Shown piece by piece: positions 29,904 to 42,665 of a stretch of DNA of 64,000 bases. Position numbers and translations under genes: made by a program. A model generated the notes under the pieces. The model made no database searches, was not told where the DNA came from, and was given only the letters and a program-made list of their open reading frames with translations. Numbering within the stretch: the stretch's first letter is position 1; every line of letters starts with the position of its first letter. This DNA is from an uncultured Bacteroidia bacterium. Its GTDB lineage: Bacteria > Bacteroidota > Bacteroidia > Bacteroidales > UBA932. Location of the stretch: assembly GCA_902798975.1 (NCBI GenBank), contig CADBYT010000002.1:49890-113889 (forward strand). Reading direction: 5' to 3'.

Positions 29904-31391
29904 ATGAAAAAGGTATTCTTCCTCCTGGCCGCGGCGTTGAGCCTGGCCGCCTGCAACTGTTCAGAAAAGACCGCAACCAGTCCCGTCCTGACCATCGAAG
30001 GCGGACAGGTTCAAGGTGTCGCCGCCGAACTCGACGGCATTTTCGTGTATCGGGGCATCCCGTACGCCGCTCCGCCTATCGGTGAAAACCGCTGGAAAGA
30101 GCCGCAGCCGGTCGTGCCCTGGGAGGGCGTGCTGAAGGCCGATGAATTCGGCCATCCGAGTTACCAGGCCGTTCACTACCCCGGCAACTATTTCACGGAG
30201 TGGGGCTATGGTGAAGAGAAGCAGTGCAGCGAAGACTGCCTCTACCTCAACGTGTGGACCAAGTATCCCGGCCAGGTGGACCGCAAGGCCCCCGTTGCGG
30301 TCTGGATCCACGGTGGCGGCTACCGCGAAGGCTGGGGCTCCGAGCCCGAATTCGACGCGCAGGAGTGGGCTGCCAAGGACGTCGTCCTGGTGTCCATCAA
30401 CTACCGCCTCGGCATCTTCGGCTTCATGGCCCATCCCGAGCTGTCGGCCGAAAGCCCCAACGGCGTGTCCGGCAATTACGGCATCCTGGACCAGATTGAG
30501 TCCCTGAAATGGGTCAAGAAGAATATCGCCCAGTTTGGCGGCGATCCCGATAACGTCATGATCTTCGGCCAGAGCGCCGGCGGCGGCAGCGTCCGGACGC
30601 TTTGCGCCTCGCCGCTGGCCAAACCGTACTTCCACAAGGCCGTCATCATGAGCGCCAACGGCCTCAACGTGGTCAAGAACCAGAGCTTCACCCTCGCCGG
30701 TGGCGGCCCGGCTGTTCCGCCGGCCATGATCAAGATGATGTTCGGCGGCCAGACCCTGCAGGAAGCGGAAGCCGAGGGTAAAGCCGTCATGGACTGGGCC
30801 GGCCTGACCGACCTGAAGAAGATGCGCGCTGCCGCGACGGATGCCGTCCACGCTGCCAGCGCCCTCTATACCTCCGCCACCGGCAAGGGCGGCATCACCA
30901 TCACACCCATCATCGACGGCCACGTGTCCGTGGAAATCTTTGACGATGCGGCTGCGGACGGTTCCCTGGCCGATGTGCCGTATATGATCGGCTACACGCT
31001 CAACGACATGGGCGACATGTCGGCGGGCATCGCCGCTTTCTGCGCCAACCGCCAGGAGCGGGGCGCCAAGGCATGGGCCTACGAGTTCGCCCGTCCGCTG
31101 CCGGACGACGGTTCCCACCCGGAGGACAAGCTCAAGGGTGCGTTCCATTCTTCCGACCTCTGGTTCGTATTCAAGTCGCTCCAGCACTGCTGGCGTCCCT
31201 GGACCCAGGGCGACTGGGACCTTTCCGAGAAAATGCTCACCGCCTGGACCAACTTCGCCAAATACAGCGACCCGAACGGCCCGGACGGCGGTATCTGGAC
31301 GCCCTGCACGAAAGAGAATGACAACTTCATGCTCTTCAAGCTGGATGCGGCCGACGCCGAAGCATCCGAAATGGGACAGCCGATCAAATAA
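29904..31391 (+). CDS. Type B carboxylesterase lipoprotein
   Basis: A 495-residue alpha/beta hydrolase with a lipobox signal (FFLLAAALSLAACNC, Cys 17). EDCLYLNVWTKYP and PVAVWIHGGGYREG (oxyanion hole) precede the nucleophile elbow MIFGQSAGGGSVRT (Ser about 215). The catalytic His is likely in AFHSSDLWFVF (about residue 416). Such surface or periplasmic esterases remove acyl groups from plant polysaccharides or drug-like esters. It is 6 nt before an SGNH hydrolase, so the two probably act together. Confidence 0.92.
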   Translation: MKKVFFLLAAALSLAACNCSEKTATSPVLTIEGGQVQGVAAELDGIFVYRGIPYAAPPIGENRWKEPQPVVPWEGVLKADEFGHPSYQAVHYPGNYFTEWGYGEEKQCSEDCLYLNVWTKYPGQVDRKAPVAVWIHGGGYREGWGSEPEFDAQEWAAKDVVLVSINYRLGIFGFMAHPELSAESPNGVSGNYGILDQIESLKWVKKNIAQFGGDPDNVMIFGQSAGGGSVRTLCASPLAKPYFHKAVIMSANGLNVVKNQSFTLAGGGPAVPPAMIKMMFGGQTLQEAEAEGKAVMDWAGLTDLKKMRAAATDAVHAASALYTSATGKGGITITPIIDGHVSVEIFDDAAADGSLADVPYMIGYTLNDMGDMSAGIAAFCANRQERGAKAWAYEFARPLPDDGSHPEDKLKGAFHSSDLWFVFKSLQHCWRPWTQGDWDLSEKMLTAWTNFAKYSDPNGPDGGIWTPCTKENDNFMLFKLDAADAEASEMGQPIK

Positions 31392-31397
31392 ATTATT

Positions 31398-32057
31398 ATG
31401 AAGAAATTACTCTTTGGGGCATTGCTGCTGACCACCCTGTTCACGGCGTGCGCACAGACCAAGAAAGTCTCCATCCTCGGAGACTCGTATTCAACCTATC
31501 AGGGCTACAACCCGGAAGGGTACGCACCCTTCTACCCGGATGCCAACAACGACGTCAAATCTGTTGACCAGACCTGGTGGAGCCTCTATATCAAGGCCAA
31601 GGGCTACGAACTGGAGCAGAACAACTCCTGGGGCGGCACCACCATCTGCAGCACCGGTTATTTCGGGCGGGTAAATTACGAATCGTCCTTCATGGGCCGC
31701 GTGGACATGCTCGGCAACCCGGACATCATCTTCCTCTTCGGCGGCACCAACGACGCCTGGTCGCGCGCCCCGATCGGCGAGTACCAGTGGTCCGACTGGA
31801 CCCAGGACGACTGCAAGGCTTTCCGCCCTGCCCTAGCCTACCTGCTGGACGCGCTGCAGAAACGCTATCCGAAGGCGAAGATCTACTCCATCCTGAACTC
31901 CGAGCTGCGGGAAGAGATCAATGAGTCCATGCGCGCCGTTTGCCAGCATTATGGCGTGCAACTGATTGAGCTGCATGACATTGAGAAGCAGAACGGACAC
32001 CCGTCCATTGCCGGCATGCAGAGCATCTGCGATCAGCTCCTGGAAGCCATCGACTAA
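31398..32057 (+). CDS. SGNH/GDSL hydrolase lipoprotein, copy 1
   Basis: A 219-residue exported hydrolase with a lipobox (LLLTTLFTACAQ, Cys 18). The SGNH blocks are VSILGDSYSTYQG (Ser nucleophile), NSWGGTTIC (Gly), FGGTNDAW (Asn) and KQNGHPSIAGM (His). It probably deacylates carbohydrates. A close paralogue lies at 52633-53328. The 3' end overlaps the convergent XRE-regulator gene by 4 nt. Confidence 0.88.
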   Translation: MKKLLFGALLLTTLFTACAQTKKVSILGDSYSTYQGYNPEGYAPFYPDANNDVKSVDQTWWSLYIKAKGYELEQNNSWGGTTICSTGYFGRVNYESSFMGRVDMLGNPDIIFLFGGTNDAWSRAPIGEYQWSDWTQDDCKAFRPALAYLLDALQKRYPKAKIYSILNSELREEINESMRAVCQHYGVQLIELHDIEKQNGHPSIAGMQSICDQLLEAID

Positions 32058-32302
32058 AGCTTTTCTTCAAAGATATCCTCTTCCGGCTCGACCCCTTCCG
32101 GGTCGGGCTGATAGTTCAGGATGTCGCCCGGGAGGCATTCCAGCACCTTGCAGATCTTGTTGAGCGTGGTGAAGCGGATGGCCCGGCCTTTCCCTGTTTT
32201 GAGCAGGGAAAGGTTGGTCATCGAAATGCCGATCTTTTCGGACAGCTCGGAGAGCTTCATGTGCCGCTCCCAGAGCATCTTGTCGAGGTTGACGGTAATC
32301 AT
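32054..32302 (-). CDS. XRE-family helix-turn-helix regulator (YozG-like)
   Basis: An 82-residue DNA-binding protein. LSELSEKIGISMTNLSLLKTGKGRAIRFTTLNKICKVLECLPGDILNY is a Cro/CI HTH of the small YozG type. ATG 32302 overlaps the stop of the upstream membrane-protein gene by 4 nt, so they form a coupled pair. Genes of this type usually act together with a DUF2975 membrane protein as a two-gene unit of unknown signal. Confidence 0.88.
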   Translation of the reverse strand: MITVNLDKMLWERHMKLSELSEKIGISMTNLSLLKTGKGRAIRFTTLNKICKVLECLPGDILNYQPDPEGVEPEEDIFEEKL

Positions 32303-32766
32303 ATCGTGAGTTTGCTGTCTTTGGCGGTGAGGTAGGCCATCCTGTAAAGTCCGGCGAACAACAGGATGGCCAGCGGAACGAAAAAGGTATTCCCGTCTAG
32401 CACGGAGCACGTGGCCCCCTGAAGCACGTCCTCGTAGTTGGCGTGGGCAAAGGTCACAAGCGCCGCGACCACCGCCGTCCAACGAAGGAGGGCAATGTTG
32501 GATTTCGGGAAAATCTCGCCGGTCTGCAGGGCCCGGTTCGTGCGGACCAGGAAGATCCAGCAGAACACATAGAGAAGGGTCGCACCGATGAGCCAGCCGG
32601 CAATGACGAAATACTGCCAGGCAAGATGGTCCGGATTCCAGACCACGGACTTCCGGACCCACAGCTGATTGACCGTGGTGCCGTAGATGAAGACGAGGTA
32701 AAGTGTCGTGATGATCAGGATGGCGATGGACAGCCCCTTGATGTTCTTTTGTGTTGAATTCTTCAT
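32299..32766 (-). CDS. DUF2975-like membrane protein paired with the XRE regulator
   Basis: A 155-residue protein with four membrane helices (about residues 11-30, 49-73, 90-108, 127-146). RTNRALQTGEIFPKSNIALLRW between helices two and three is typical of DUF2975. It is the first gene of the minus-strand pair. AT-rich DNA upstream (32770-32870) should hold the promoter. A similar pair in the same order lies at 46762-47408. Confidence 0.82.
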   Translation of the reverse strand: MKNSTQKNIKGLSIAILIITTLYLVFIYGTTVNQLWVRKSVVWNPDHLAWQYFVIAGWLIGATLLYVFCWIFLVRTNRALQTGEIFPKSNIALLRWTAVVAALVTFAHANYEDVLQGATCSVLDGNTFFVPLAILLFAGLYRMAYLTAKDSKLTI

Positions 32767-32919
32767 GTCTTTAATTGATTTGTTTGATCAATCCGGAGAC
32801 AAAGATAATGCCATTTTTACGAAAATCATAAAATAATTATACGGATTTCGTAAAATCCATGGATACCAATTAAATATTTTTTGGTTATCTTTGACTCGAG
32901 AAACCAAATAATCAACCAC

Positions 32920-33210
32920 ATGAAGAAAATCATTCTCTTTTCCGCCATCGCTGCGGCGATTGCCCTGAGCGGCTGTCAGACCCGGCAGAACGAACCCTCC
33001 GCCATGGATGTCATCATGTCCCGGATCAGTATCCGCAGTTATACCGGCGATCCGGTATCCCGGGATCAACTGGAGACCATCCTGAAGGCCGGCATGGCCG
33101 CGCCTAGCGCCATGAACGGCCAGCCCTGGCGTTTCGTCGTCGTGACGGATAAGGACCCGGCCCCGAAAGACAAATGGAAACCGGAATTCATTCACTGGGA
33201 GCAGTGGTAA
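32920..33210 (+). pseudogene. Internally deleted nitroreductase lipoprotein
   Basis: A 96-residue open frame. It starts with a lipobox signal (LFSAIAAAIALSGC, Cys 18) and then AMDVIMSRISIRSYTGDPVS and LKAGMAAPSAMNGQPWRFVVVTD, the first 70 residues of a nitroreductase. The rest is KDKWKPEFIHWEQW, which resembles a C-terminal tail of the same family (about 200 residues when full). The middle with the FMN and dimer contacts is missing, yet the frame is kept. A TATCTTTG box lies at 32886-32893. It may still be made, but should not bind FMN. Confidence 0.78.
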
Positions 33211-33211
33211 T

Positions 33212-33937
33212 ATGATCAGAAGGACATTCATCAAGACAGCGGCCCTGGCCGCTGTCGGCACGGCGGCCTATGCTTCGCCGCTTTCCGCTACACTGACAAA
33301 TTCAGACGCCCGCATGAAAGTGCTATTGATTAACGGCAGTCCCCGCCCGGACGGCAACACCTTCTGCGCCCTGCAGGAGATTGAGAAACAACTGAAGAAG
33401 CAGGGCATCGACACCGAGATCTTTCAGATCGGCGCACGGCCGGTCCGGATGTGCATCAACTGTGGCGGCTGCCGGCGCAACGCCGGCAAGGGCTGCGTCT
33501 TCGACGACGACCCCTGCAACGAGATCGCCCGCAAGCTCGCCGAGTCGGATGCACTGATCGTCGGCTCCCCCGTTTACTACGGGCAGCCGAACGGCGGCAT
33601 CCTGGCCGTGATGCAGCGCCTGTTCTACTCCGCCGGACACCTGGTCCAAAACAAACCGGCGGCGGCTGTTGCCATTTGCCGCCGCGGCGGCGCCACGGCG
33701 ACGCTCCAGACCATGAACATGATGTTCGAGATGATGAACATGCCCGTGGTCACCTCCCAGTACTGGAACATCGCCTACGGCGCCGGGAAGGGCGAGGCAA
33801 AGCTCGATGCCGAGGGCATGCAGACCATGCGCACGCTTGGCAACAACATGGCCTGGCTGCTGAAGAAGATCCACGCCGGCGGCGATTCCGCCCCGCAGCG
33901 CGACGAGCAGCCGGCATTCACGAACTTTATCCGATAA
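33212..33937 (+). CDS. Flavodoxin-fold NAD(P)H-dependent oxidoreductase with Tat-like signal
   Basis: A 241-residue protein. IRRTFIKTAALAAVGTAAYA is a twin-arginine type signal, consistent with export after cofactor insertion. KVLLINGSPRPDGNTFCAL is the FMN-phosphate loop, CINCGGCRRNAGKGCVFDDDPCNEI is a Cys-rich segment common in this iron-sulfur flavoprotein-like group, and VGSPVYYGQPNGGILAVMQRLFY contacts flavin. It starts 2 nt after the nitroreductase remnant and 3 nt before an esterase gene. Confidence 0.88.
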   Translation: MIRRTFIKTAALAAVGTAAYASPLSATLTNSDARMKVLLINGSPRPDGNTFCALQEIEKQLKKQGIDTEIFQIGARPVRMCINCGGCRRNAGKGCVFDDDPCNEIARKLAESDALIVGSPVYYGQPNGGILAVMQRLFYSAGHLVQNKPAAAVAICRRGGATATLQTMNMMFEMMNMPVVTSQYWNIAYGAGKGEAKLDAEGMQTMRTLGNNMAWLLKKIHAGGDSAPQRDEQPAFTNFIR

Positions 33938-33940
33938 GCC

Positions 33941-34753
33941 ATGAGACAGATACTGATTACCCTCGCGCTGTGCCTGGCCGTGCTGGGCCTCAACGCACAG
34001 AACTACAAGCAAGTCAACGACATCAGCTATACCGGCAAGTCCGACGCGTACGCGCAGGAGCGGCTGAAGCTCGACGTCTATTACCCGGAGGGGCAGAAAG
34101 ACTGTCCCGTCATCGTCTGGTTCCACGGCGGTGGCCTGGAAGGCGGCAACAAGGAGATTCCCGCGCAGTTGCAGAAGAAAGGCTGGGTCGTCGTCGGCGT
34201 GAACTACCGGCTGCTGCCGAAGGTGACGGTCCGCGAGACGCTGGACGACGCCGCCGAGGCCGTGGCCTGGGTGTTCCGCCACGCCGCCGAGTATGGCGGT
34301 GACCCCGCCAAGATCGTCGTCACCGGCCATTCCGCCGGCGGCTACATCGGCATGATGCTTTGCCTCAACAAGGCCTGGCTGGCGGGCTACGGCGCCGACG
34401 CGGACAACGTGTGGATGTATATCCCGTTCAGCGGGCAGGCCGTCACGCACTACAATGTCCGCAAGATGCAGGGCCTGCAGCCGCTGCAGGTCACCATCGA
34501 CGAGTTCGCGCCCATCTACTGGGTACGCCCGGATTGCCCGCCGCTGGTCCTCATCTGTGGCGACCGCGAGCTGGAGCTCTACGGCCGTTACGACGAGAAC
34601 CAGTACCTCGCCCGGATGATGAAACTGGTCGGGCACGAGCAGACCTACCTCTACGAACTGGACGGCCACGGCCACAACACCATGGTCGGCCCCAGCTTCC
34701 ACATCCTGGAGACGCACATCAACCAGGCACTGGGCAAACGGGTATTTCAGTAG
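33941..34753 (+). CDS. Exported alpha/beta hydrolase (BD-FAE-like esterase)
   Basis: A 270-residue protein with a signal peptide (cleavage after LNA, about residue 19). CPVIVWFHGGGLEGGNKEI is the oxyanion-hole motif, VVTGHSAGGYIGMM holds the Ser nucleophile, and the catalytic His is probably in LDGHGHNTMVGPS. Sequences of this shape include bifunctional feruloyl/acetyl xylan esterases in Bacteroidetes. It is the third gene of the 32920-34753 run, 3 nt after the flavoprotein. Confidence 0.88.
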   Translation: MRQILITLALCLAVLGLNAQNYKQVNDISYTGKSDAYAQERLKLDVYYPEGQKDCPVIVWFHGGGLEGGNKEIPAQLQKKGWVVVGVNYRLLPKVTVRETLDDAAEAVAWVFRHAAEYGGDPAKIVVTGHSAGGYIGMMLCLNKAWLAGYGADADNVWMYIPFSGQAVTHYNVRKMQGLQPLQVTIDEFAPIYWVRPDCPPLVLICGDRELELYGRYDENQYLARMMKLVGHEQTYLYELDGHGHNTMVGPSFHILETHINQALGKRVFQ

Positions 34754-34797
34754 TTTTGCTATCTTTGTACAATAACACGAACTAATTCCACATCCGT

Positions 34798-34956
34798 ATG
34801 AAAAAGTATGTATGCAATGTTTGCGGGTACGAGTACGACCCGCAGGCCGGCGACCCCGACAACGGAATCGCCCCCGGAACCGCCTTTGAAGACCTTCCCG
34901 CAGACTGGGTTTGCCCCCTGTGCGGCGTAGGGAAAGACGATTTCTCCGAACAATAA
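34798..34956 (+). CDS. Rubredoxin
   Basis: A 52-residue rubredoxin. [20 protein letters not shown] and [14 protein letters not shown] hold the two CxxCG pairs that bind one iron. It moves single electrons in oxygen or peroxide defence. A TATCTTTG -7 box lies at 34760-34767, giving a leader of about 25 nt, and a GC-rich terminator follows, so it is monocistronic. No partner rubrerythrin is in the window. Confidence 0.97.
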   Translation: MKKYVCNVCGYEYDPQAGDPDNGIAPGTAFEDLPADWVCPLCGVGKDDFSEQ

Positions 34957-34963
34957 AAAGATG

Positions 34964-34986
34964 CGCCCGGGCTCCCCGCCCGGGCG
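34964..34986 (+). terminator. Intrinsic terminator after rubredoxin
   Basis: CGCCCGGGC (34964-34972) pairs with GCCCGGGCG (34978-34986) around a 5-nt loop, followed by TTTTCT. It starts 7 nt after the rubredoxin stop. Confidence 0.88.
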
Positions 34987-35009
34987 TTTTCTATGATTCT
35001 CTGCAGGAA

Positions 35010-35273
35010 TTAAAATCTGCTGTAGATGAAATAGGCCAGGGCCACCTGGGCCAGGAGTATCAGCGGGAGGCCGATGGCGAACTTCTTGTGCTTGGTCTTG
35101 TGGTGGAAAACGCTCATGCCCAGCAGGGCGCCGACGCTGCCGCCGAACACGGCAAGCAGGATCAGCGTCGCCTCCGGGATGCGCCATTTGCCCTTCCGGG
35201 CCTTCCACTTGTCGAGGCCATAGGCCAGGAAGGTCAGGATGTTGATTCCGATGAGATAATAGATTACAATCAC
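35010..35273 (-). CDS. DUF1294 membrane protein
   Basis: An 87-residue protein with three membrane helices. NILTFLAYGLDKWKARKGKWRIPEATLILLAVFGGSVGALLGMSVFHHKTKHKKF is the DUF1294 signature (YxxDK, RIPE, GG..GA..G...FRHKT). Its role is unknown. It is alone on the minus strand between rubredoxin and the GH2 gene. Confidence 0.93.
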   Translation of the reverse strand: MIVIYYLIGINILTFLAYGLDKWKARKGKWRIPEATLILLAVFGGSVGALLGMSVFHHKTKHKKFAIGLPLILLAQVALAYFIYSRF

Positions 35274-35287
35274 GTCTGCAAAAATAA

Positions 35288-39178
<3,891 letters not shown>

Positions 39179-39187
39179 GATTTGCGC

Positions 39188-39589
39188 TTAGGCCTTCTTA
39201 AGGCAGCGCCAGGCAACGATAGCTTCGATCAGGCCCAGCACGAAATAGATGTTGCTAAGGGCCACGAAACCCCATACATACCACTCCAGGGCGGTCCACA
39301 GCATCAGGAGGATGCCGCAGGCGAAGGTCACCCAATATGCAAGCGGATGTTTCTTGAAGAGCATCACCGCCGCGAGGAGCTGTGTGAGGCCGTTCACGGC
39401 CAGCAGGGCGAAGCCGGAGGGGATGAAATCCTTGAAGAATATCTCCGGCCAGGGCAACTTGGCGCGCAGCATGTCCAGCATCGCCTCCCCGCCCCAGCTG
39501 ACGCCGGTGGGATCCATCCACATCATCACCGCGCCGCCGACGGCGCCGACGGCGATGAAAAGGGTCAGTACTTTCAGGAATGTTTTCAT
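39188..39589 (-). CDS. Four-helix membrane protein, function unknown
   Basis: A 133-residue protein with four predicted helices, resembling DoxX-like small membrane proteins in topology only. Features include a first helix ending in GGAVMMWMDPTG, the segment FKDFIPSGFALLAVNGLTQLLAAVMLF and a last helix IYFVLGLIEAIVAW. No catalytic motif is seen. Its ATG overlaps the stop of the peroxidase gene upstream on the same strand, so it is the second gene of a coupled pair. Confidence 0.75.
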   Translation of the reverse strand: MKTFLKVLTLFIAVGAVGGAVMMWMDPTGVSWGGEAMLDMLRAKLPWPEIFFKDFIPSGFALLAVNGLTQLLAAVMLFKKHPLAYWVTFACGILLMLWTALEWYVWGFVALSNIYFVLGLIEAIVAWRCLKKA

Positions 39590-40188
39590 AGGATATCCGC
39601 AATCTGGCTGTCTATCTCTTCCGGGGTCACGACGGGCTCGAAACGGGCCACGACCTTGCCTTTCCTGTCAATCAGGAACTTGGTGAAGTTCCACTTGATA
39701 TCGGGATTGGAAGCATAGTCCGGATCGTTCCTGGAGAGCATTCCGTCCATGAATTTCCCGGTCTCGCTCTCGCCCCAGCCGGCAAAGGGCTTCTCGGCGT
39801 ACAGCCACTTGAAGATCTCGTTGGCGTTCTCGCCGTTGACGTCCGACTTCGCCATCAGCGGGAAGGTCACGCCATGATTGAGACGGCAGAATTCTTCGAT
39901 CTCCTCGTTGCTGCCGGGCTCCTGGTGGCCGAACTGGTCGCAGGGGAATCCAATGACAGTGAAGCCTTCGGATTTGTACTTCTGGTACAGGGCTTCCAGC
40001 CCGTCATACTGCGGCGTGAAGCCGCATTTCGAGGCGGTGTTGACGACGAGCAGGACCTTGCCTTTGTAGTCGGCAAAGTTGACCTGCTCACCCGAATTGG
40101 ATTCGGCGCTGAACTGATAGATGGTGTTCGTGTCGTTCGAACAACTGATAGCGCAAATGGCAGCCAGAATAAAAAGGATCTTCTTCAT
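39586..40188 (-). CDS. Glutathione-peroxidase-family thiol peroxidase, lipoprotein
   Basis: A 200-residue protein with a lipobox (ILFILAAICAISC, Cys 16). VLLVVNTASKCGFTPQY holds the peroxidatic Cys (not selenocysteine), VIGFPCDQFGHQEPGSNEEI the conserved Gln and possible resolving Cys, and DIKWNFTKFLIDRKG the Trp-Asn pair. It reduces peroxides, probably with thioredoxin-like donors, outside the cytoplasm. It diverges from a TlpA-like gene whose product could supply electrons. Confidence 0.92.
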   Translation of the reverse strand: MKKILFILAAICAISCSNDTNTIYQFSAESNSGEQVNFADYKGKVLLVVNTASKCGFTPQYDGLEALYQKYKSEGFTVIGFPCDQFGHQEPGSNEEIEEFCRLNHGVTFPLMAKSDVNGENANEIFKWLYAEKPFAGWGESETGKFMDGMLSRNDPDYASNPDIKWNFTKFLIDRKGKVVARFEPVVTPEEIDSQIADIL

Positions 40189-40245
40189 GGATGCAAAAAT
40201 AAGAATCTTTTTCGTTACCTTTGATACGATAAACAAATTGACAAA

Positions 40246-41292
40246 ATGAAACGTTGCACCCCCCTCTTCCACAGCATTTTCGTCACCGCCCTTCTGGCGG
40301 CCGCCGTCGGCTGCTCGTCCAAGTCTTTCACCATCACCTGCGACCTGTCGCCCATACTGGCCCTGTATGATGGAGGTACGGTCATCGACTCCATCCTGGT
40401 GCAGTATATGTTGCCCGATGGTGAATATGCGACACTTGGCCGGGCCGAAGTGACGGGAAATGTCGCACGCTATTCCGGAATAATCGAAGAGCCGGCCATC
40501 GGGAAAATGAAATTCTTCCTGACGGTACCTGGCGGCTCCGGCTCGTCCGAGTGCAATCTGATCCTCGAGCCGGGAGACATCACCGCAGACGAAAAGTTTT
40601 CGTTCCATGGATCCCAGGGCAATGATGCCGTGAATGCGGCGCTGGACCAGCTGGCGCTGTGCGCCAATGATCCGCAGGCCGTTCAGGACCTGGTTGATGA
40701 GTTCCAGCGCAAGCAAAACGACGTGACAACGACTGCCTTCTTCTCCAAAACCATCCCGCAGTTAGGTCTGGAGCGTTGGGCAGAAACGCTCGGATCGATG
40801 GGTGACGGCGTTCAAAATCACCCCTATATCCAAAAGCTCTCCGAGAGCGTCAACCGGGCACTTGCCGGCCAGGAAGCCATGTCGCCGGGAGCCCGGTATC
40901 GGGATTTCCTGGGGACCTGGGAAGGGAAAGAATACAAACTGTCCGATTTCGTGAACCAGGGGAAGTATGTCCTGGTCGATTTCTGGGCCTCCTGGTGCAA
41001 CCCCTGCCGCAAGGAGATTCCGAACATCATCCGCACCTACAACAAGTACAAGGACAAAGGACTGGAAGTGATTGGCGTTGCCGTCTCCGACAAACCGGAG
41101 GACACGGCCAAGGCTGTGAAAGAACTGGGGATCAACTACACCGTATTCAACGAGACGGATGGCAGCGCGTCCAATGCGTATGGCATCCAGTCCATCCCGC
41201 AGATCCTCCTCTTCGGCCCCGACGGCACCATCCTCGCCACCGGCATGCGCGGAGAAGAGATTGAACAATCAGTTAAACGAGCACTTAAATAA
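40246..41292 (+). CDS. TlpA-like thioredoxin lipoprotein with DUF4369-type N-terminus
   Basis: A 348-residue exported protein with a lipobox ([10 protein letters not shown], Cys 23). Residues 25-125 form a beta-rich DUF4369-like domain, a helical linker follows, and residues 215-348 are a thioredoxin/AhpC fold with the active site [15 protein letters not shown] and cis-Pro in [12 protein letters not shown]. It reduces disulphides or peroxidase partners in the periplasm. A TACCTTTG box lies at 40216-40223 in the region shared with the divergent peroxidase. Confidence 0.9.
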   Translation: MKRCTPLFHSIFVTALLAAAVGCSSKSFTITCDLSPILALYDGGTVIDSILVQYMLPDGEYATLGRAEVTGNVARYSGIIEEPAIGKMKFFLTVPGGSGSSECNLILEPGDITADEKFSFHGSQGNDAVNAALDQLALCANDPQAVQDLVDEFQRKQNDVTTTAFFSKTIPQLGLERWAETLGSMGDGVQNHPYIQKLSESVNRALAGQEAMSPGARYRDFLGTWEGKEYKLSDFVNQGKYVLVDFWASWCNPCRKEIPNIIRTYNKYKDKGLEVIGVAVSDKPEDTAKAVKELGINYTVFNETDGSASNAYGIQSIPQILLFGPDGTILATGMRGEEIEQSVKRALK

Positions 41293-41300
41293 CCCGATAT

Positions 41301-41621
41301 ATGATTCTTACCACTACCCCGGCCATTGAGGGCCGCACCATCGTCGAATACAAAGGCGTCGTTTTCGGAGAGGTGATCTCCGGCGTCAACTTTCTCCGCG
41401 ACTTCGCCGCCAGCATCCGCAACATCGTCGGCGGGCGCAGCGGCTCCTACGAAGAGGAACTCATCACCGCACGCACGCAGGCAATGGATGAAATGGCCAG
41501 CCGCGCCGCCCGGCTCGGCGCCGACGCCGTCGTGGGCATCGATATCGACTACGAGGTCTTGGGCGAGAACAACGGCATGCTGATGGTCACCGCCTCCGGC
41601 ACAGCCGTCAAACTGGCTTAG
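41301..41621 (+). CDS. YbjQ/UPF0145 family protein
   Basis: A 106-residue protein. [27 protein letters not shown] and [16 protein letters not shown] match the YbjQ family throughout, at its usual length. These proteins form pentamers with a possible metal-binding role; the function is not established. It is 9 nt downstream of the TlpA-like gene. Confidence 0.94.
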   Translation: MILTTTPAIEGRTIVEYKGVVFGEVISGVNFLRDFAASIRNIVGGRSGSYEEELITARTQAMDEMASRAARLGADAVVGIDIDYEVLGENNGMLMVTASGTAVKLA

Positions 41622-41631
41622 TCCGTATCAG

Positions 41632-42132
41632 ATGGATACTTTCATTGATGCATTGCTGAGCGGCAAGACCGACAGGATTCCGGACGAATACGACTGGTTC
41701 GCCCCGCTGCTCGGCGACTGGGACTGCGACTACTACGACGAGCCCGAACCGGGCCGCAAACGCCACGTCAAGGGAGAATGGATTTTCCGCAGGATCCTGG
41801 AAGGCACAGGCATCCAGGACATCTTCATCTTCCCATCGCGGGCTACGAAGGAGACCGAGCCGCAGCCTGACGGCGAATACGGCTCGTCGTTCCGGATGTT
41901 CAACAAGACCGCCAAGTGCTACGACGTCGTGTACACCTGCGACCATGCCATGAAGCGGCTCTGCTTCACCAAGCAGGGCGACCGGCTGGTCGGCAAGGTG
42001 CTCTCGGAAGAGAATGCCTACTGGATCTTCTCCGACATCACCCCGGACAGTTTCCGCTGGGAAAACGTCCGGATCAAAGACAACGGGGAGAAGTTCCAGC
42101 TCTGTGAAATCTACGGCAAGAGGATAGGATAA
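41632..42132 (+). CDS. Conserved hypothetical protein, lipocalin-like strand pattern
   Basis: A 166-residue soluble protein I do not recognise. It has many short, alternating beta segments (DWDCDYYDEPEPGRKRHVKGE, DIFIFPSRATKET, CYDVVYTCDHAMKRLCFTKQ, RWENVRIKDNGEKFQLCEIY), as in small beta-barrel families such as DUF1579. There is no signal peptide. It is 10 nt after the YbjQ gene and 3 nt before the broken DUF4234-like gene. Confidence 0.6.
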   Translation: MDTFIDALLSGKTDRIPDEYDWFAPLLGDWDCDYYDEPEPGRKRHVKGEWIFRRILEGTGIQDIFIFPSRATKETEPQPDGEYGSSFRMFNKTAKCYDVVYTCDHAMKRLCFTKQGDRLVGKVLSEENAYWIFSDITPDSFRWENVRIKDNGEKFQLCEIYGKRIG

Positions 42133-42135
42133 TCG

Positions 42136-42403
42136 ATGACCTTCCAGCACACAAACAGGGCCGGGTTCTGGTTGGGAATCCCGACGCTGTTCATCTACCC
42201 GATTATCTGGATGGCGCGGATTGCCGAGGGAATTGAAAGAGAAGGCGCTCACGATGGGAATCGAGGGGCCGCACACTTCCTGGTGGCACATGTTCGGCTG
42301 GAATGTCTTCGGCTTCCTACTGCTGGGCCCCGGCATCGCCACGAAGCGCTTTTTCGACACGCTCAACCGGATCGAGCGGAAAATGAACGGGAGTAATCGC
42401 TAA
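42136..42403 (+). pseudogene. Broken DUF4234-like gene (internal deletion plus frameshift)
   Basis: The intact relative at 55179-55673 gives the reference. Here the N-terminus FQHTNRAGFW joins directly to LGIPTLFIYPIIWMARIAE, missing about 42 residues that include the first membrane helix. At 42226-42229 an extra G (GCCGAGGGAATTG against the expected GCCGAGGAATTG) shifts the frame. The rest, ELKEKALTMGIEGPHTSWWHMFGWN to NRIERKMNGSNR, continues in frame 2 and stops at 42403. Both lesions should abolish the product. Confidence 0.85.
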
Positions 42404-42461
42404 ATTGATTATATTTGTTTTTGTCAATTTAGTTAGGTGTATGAACCAAAAACTCTAGAAA

Positions 42462-42665
42462 ATGAAGGAATACCTCATTCGCTCTATTGTAACCGCATTG
42501 GTCTTCGGCGGACTTACGGTGGTTTTTGATGCCATTTTCAACGAAGTGGGCAGCATCTGGAAATACGTAGTTTCCGGTATTATATTTGGTTTTGTCTACG
42601 AAGGATGGTGGCATTTCTATCGAAAAGGGACATTCTCCAAAAAGAAAGACCGAACGGAGAAATGA
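42462..42665 (+). CDS. Small two-helix membrane protein
   Basis: A 67-residue protein with helices at about residues 7-23 and 33-50 and a basic tail (RKGTFSKKKDRTEK). No family is recognised. A TATATTTG box lies at 42410-42417. The stop TGA overlaps the ATG of the CPBP protein gene (ATGA), which supports it as a real gene of the same transcript. Confidence 0.65.
   Translation: MKEYLIRSIVTALVFGGLTVVFDAIFNEVGSIWKYVVSGIIFGFVYEGWWHFYRKGTFSKKKDRTEK

Noticed and set aside
40080-40190. Selenocysteine in the glutathione-peroxidase-like protein
   Set aside because: The codon at the active site is for Cys; there is no in-frame TGA.
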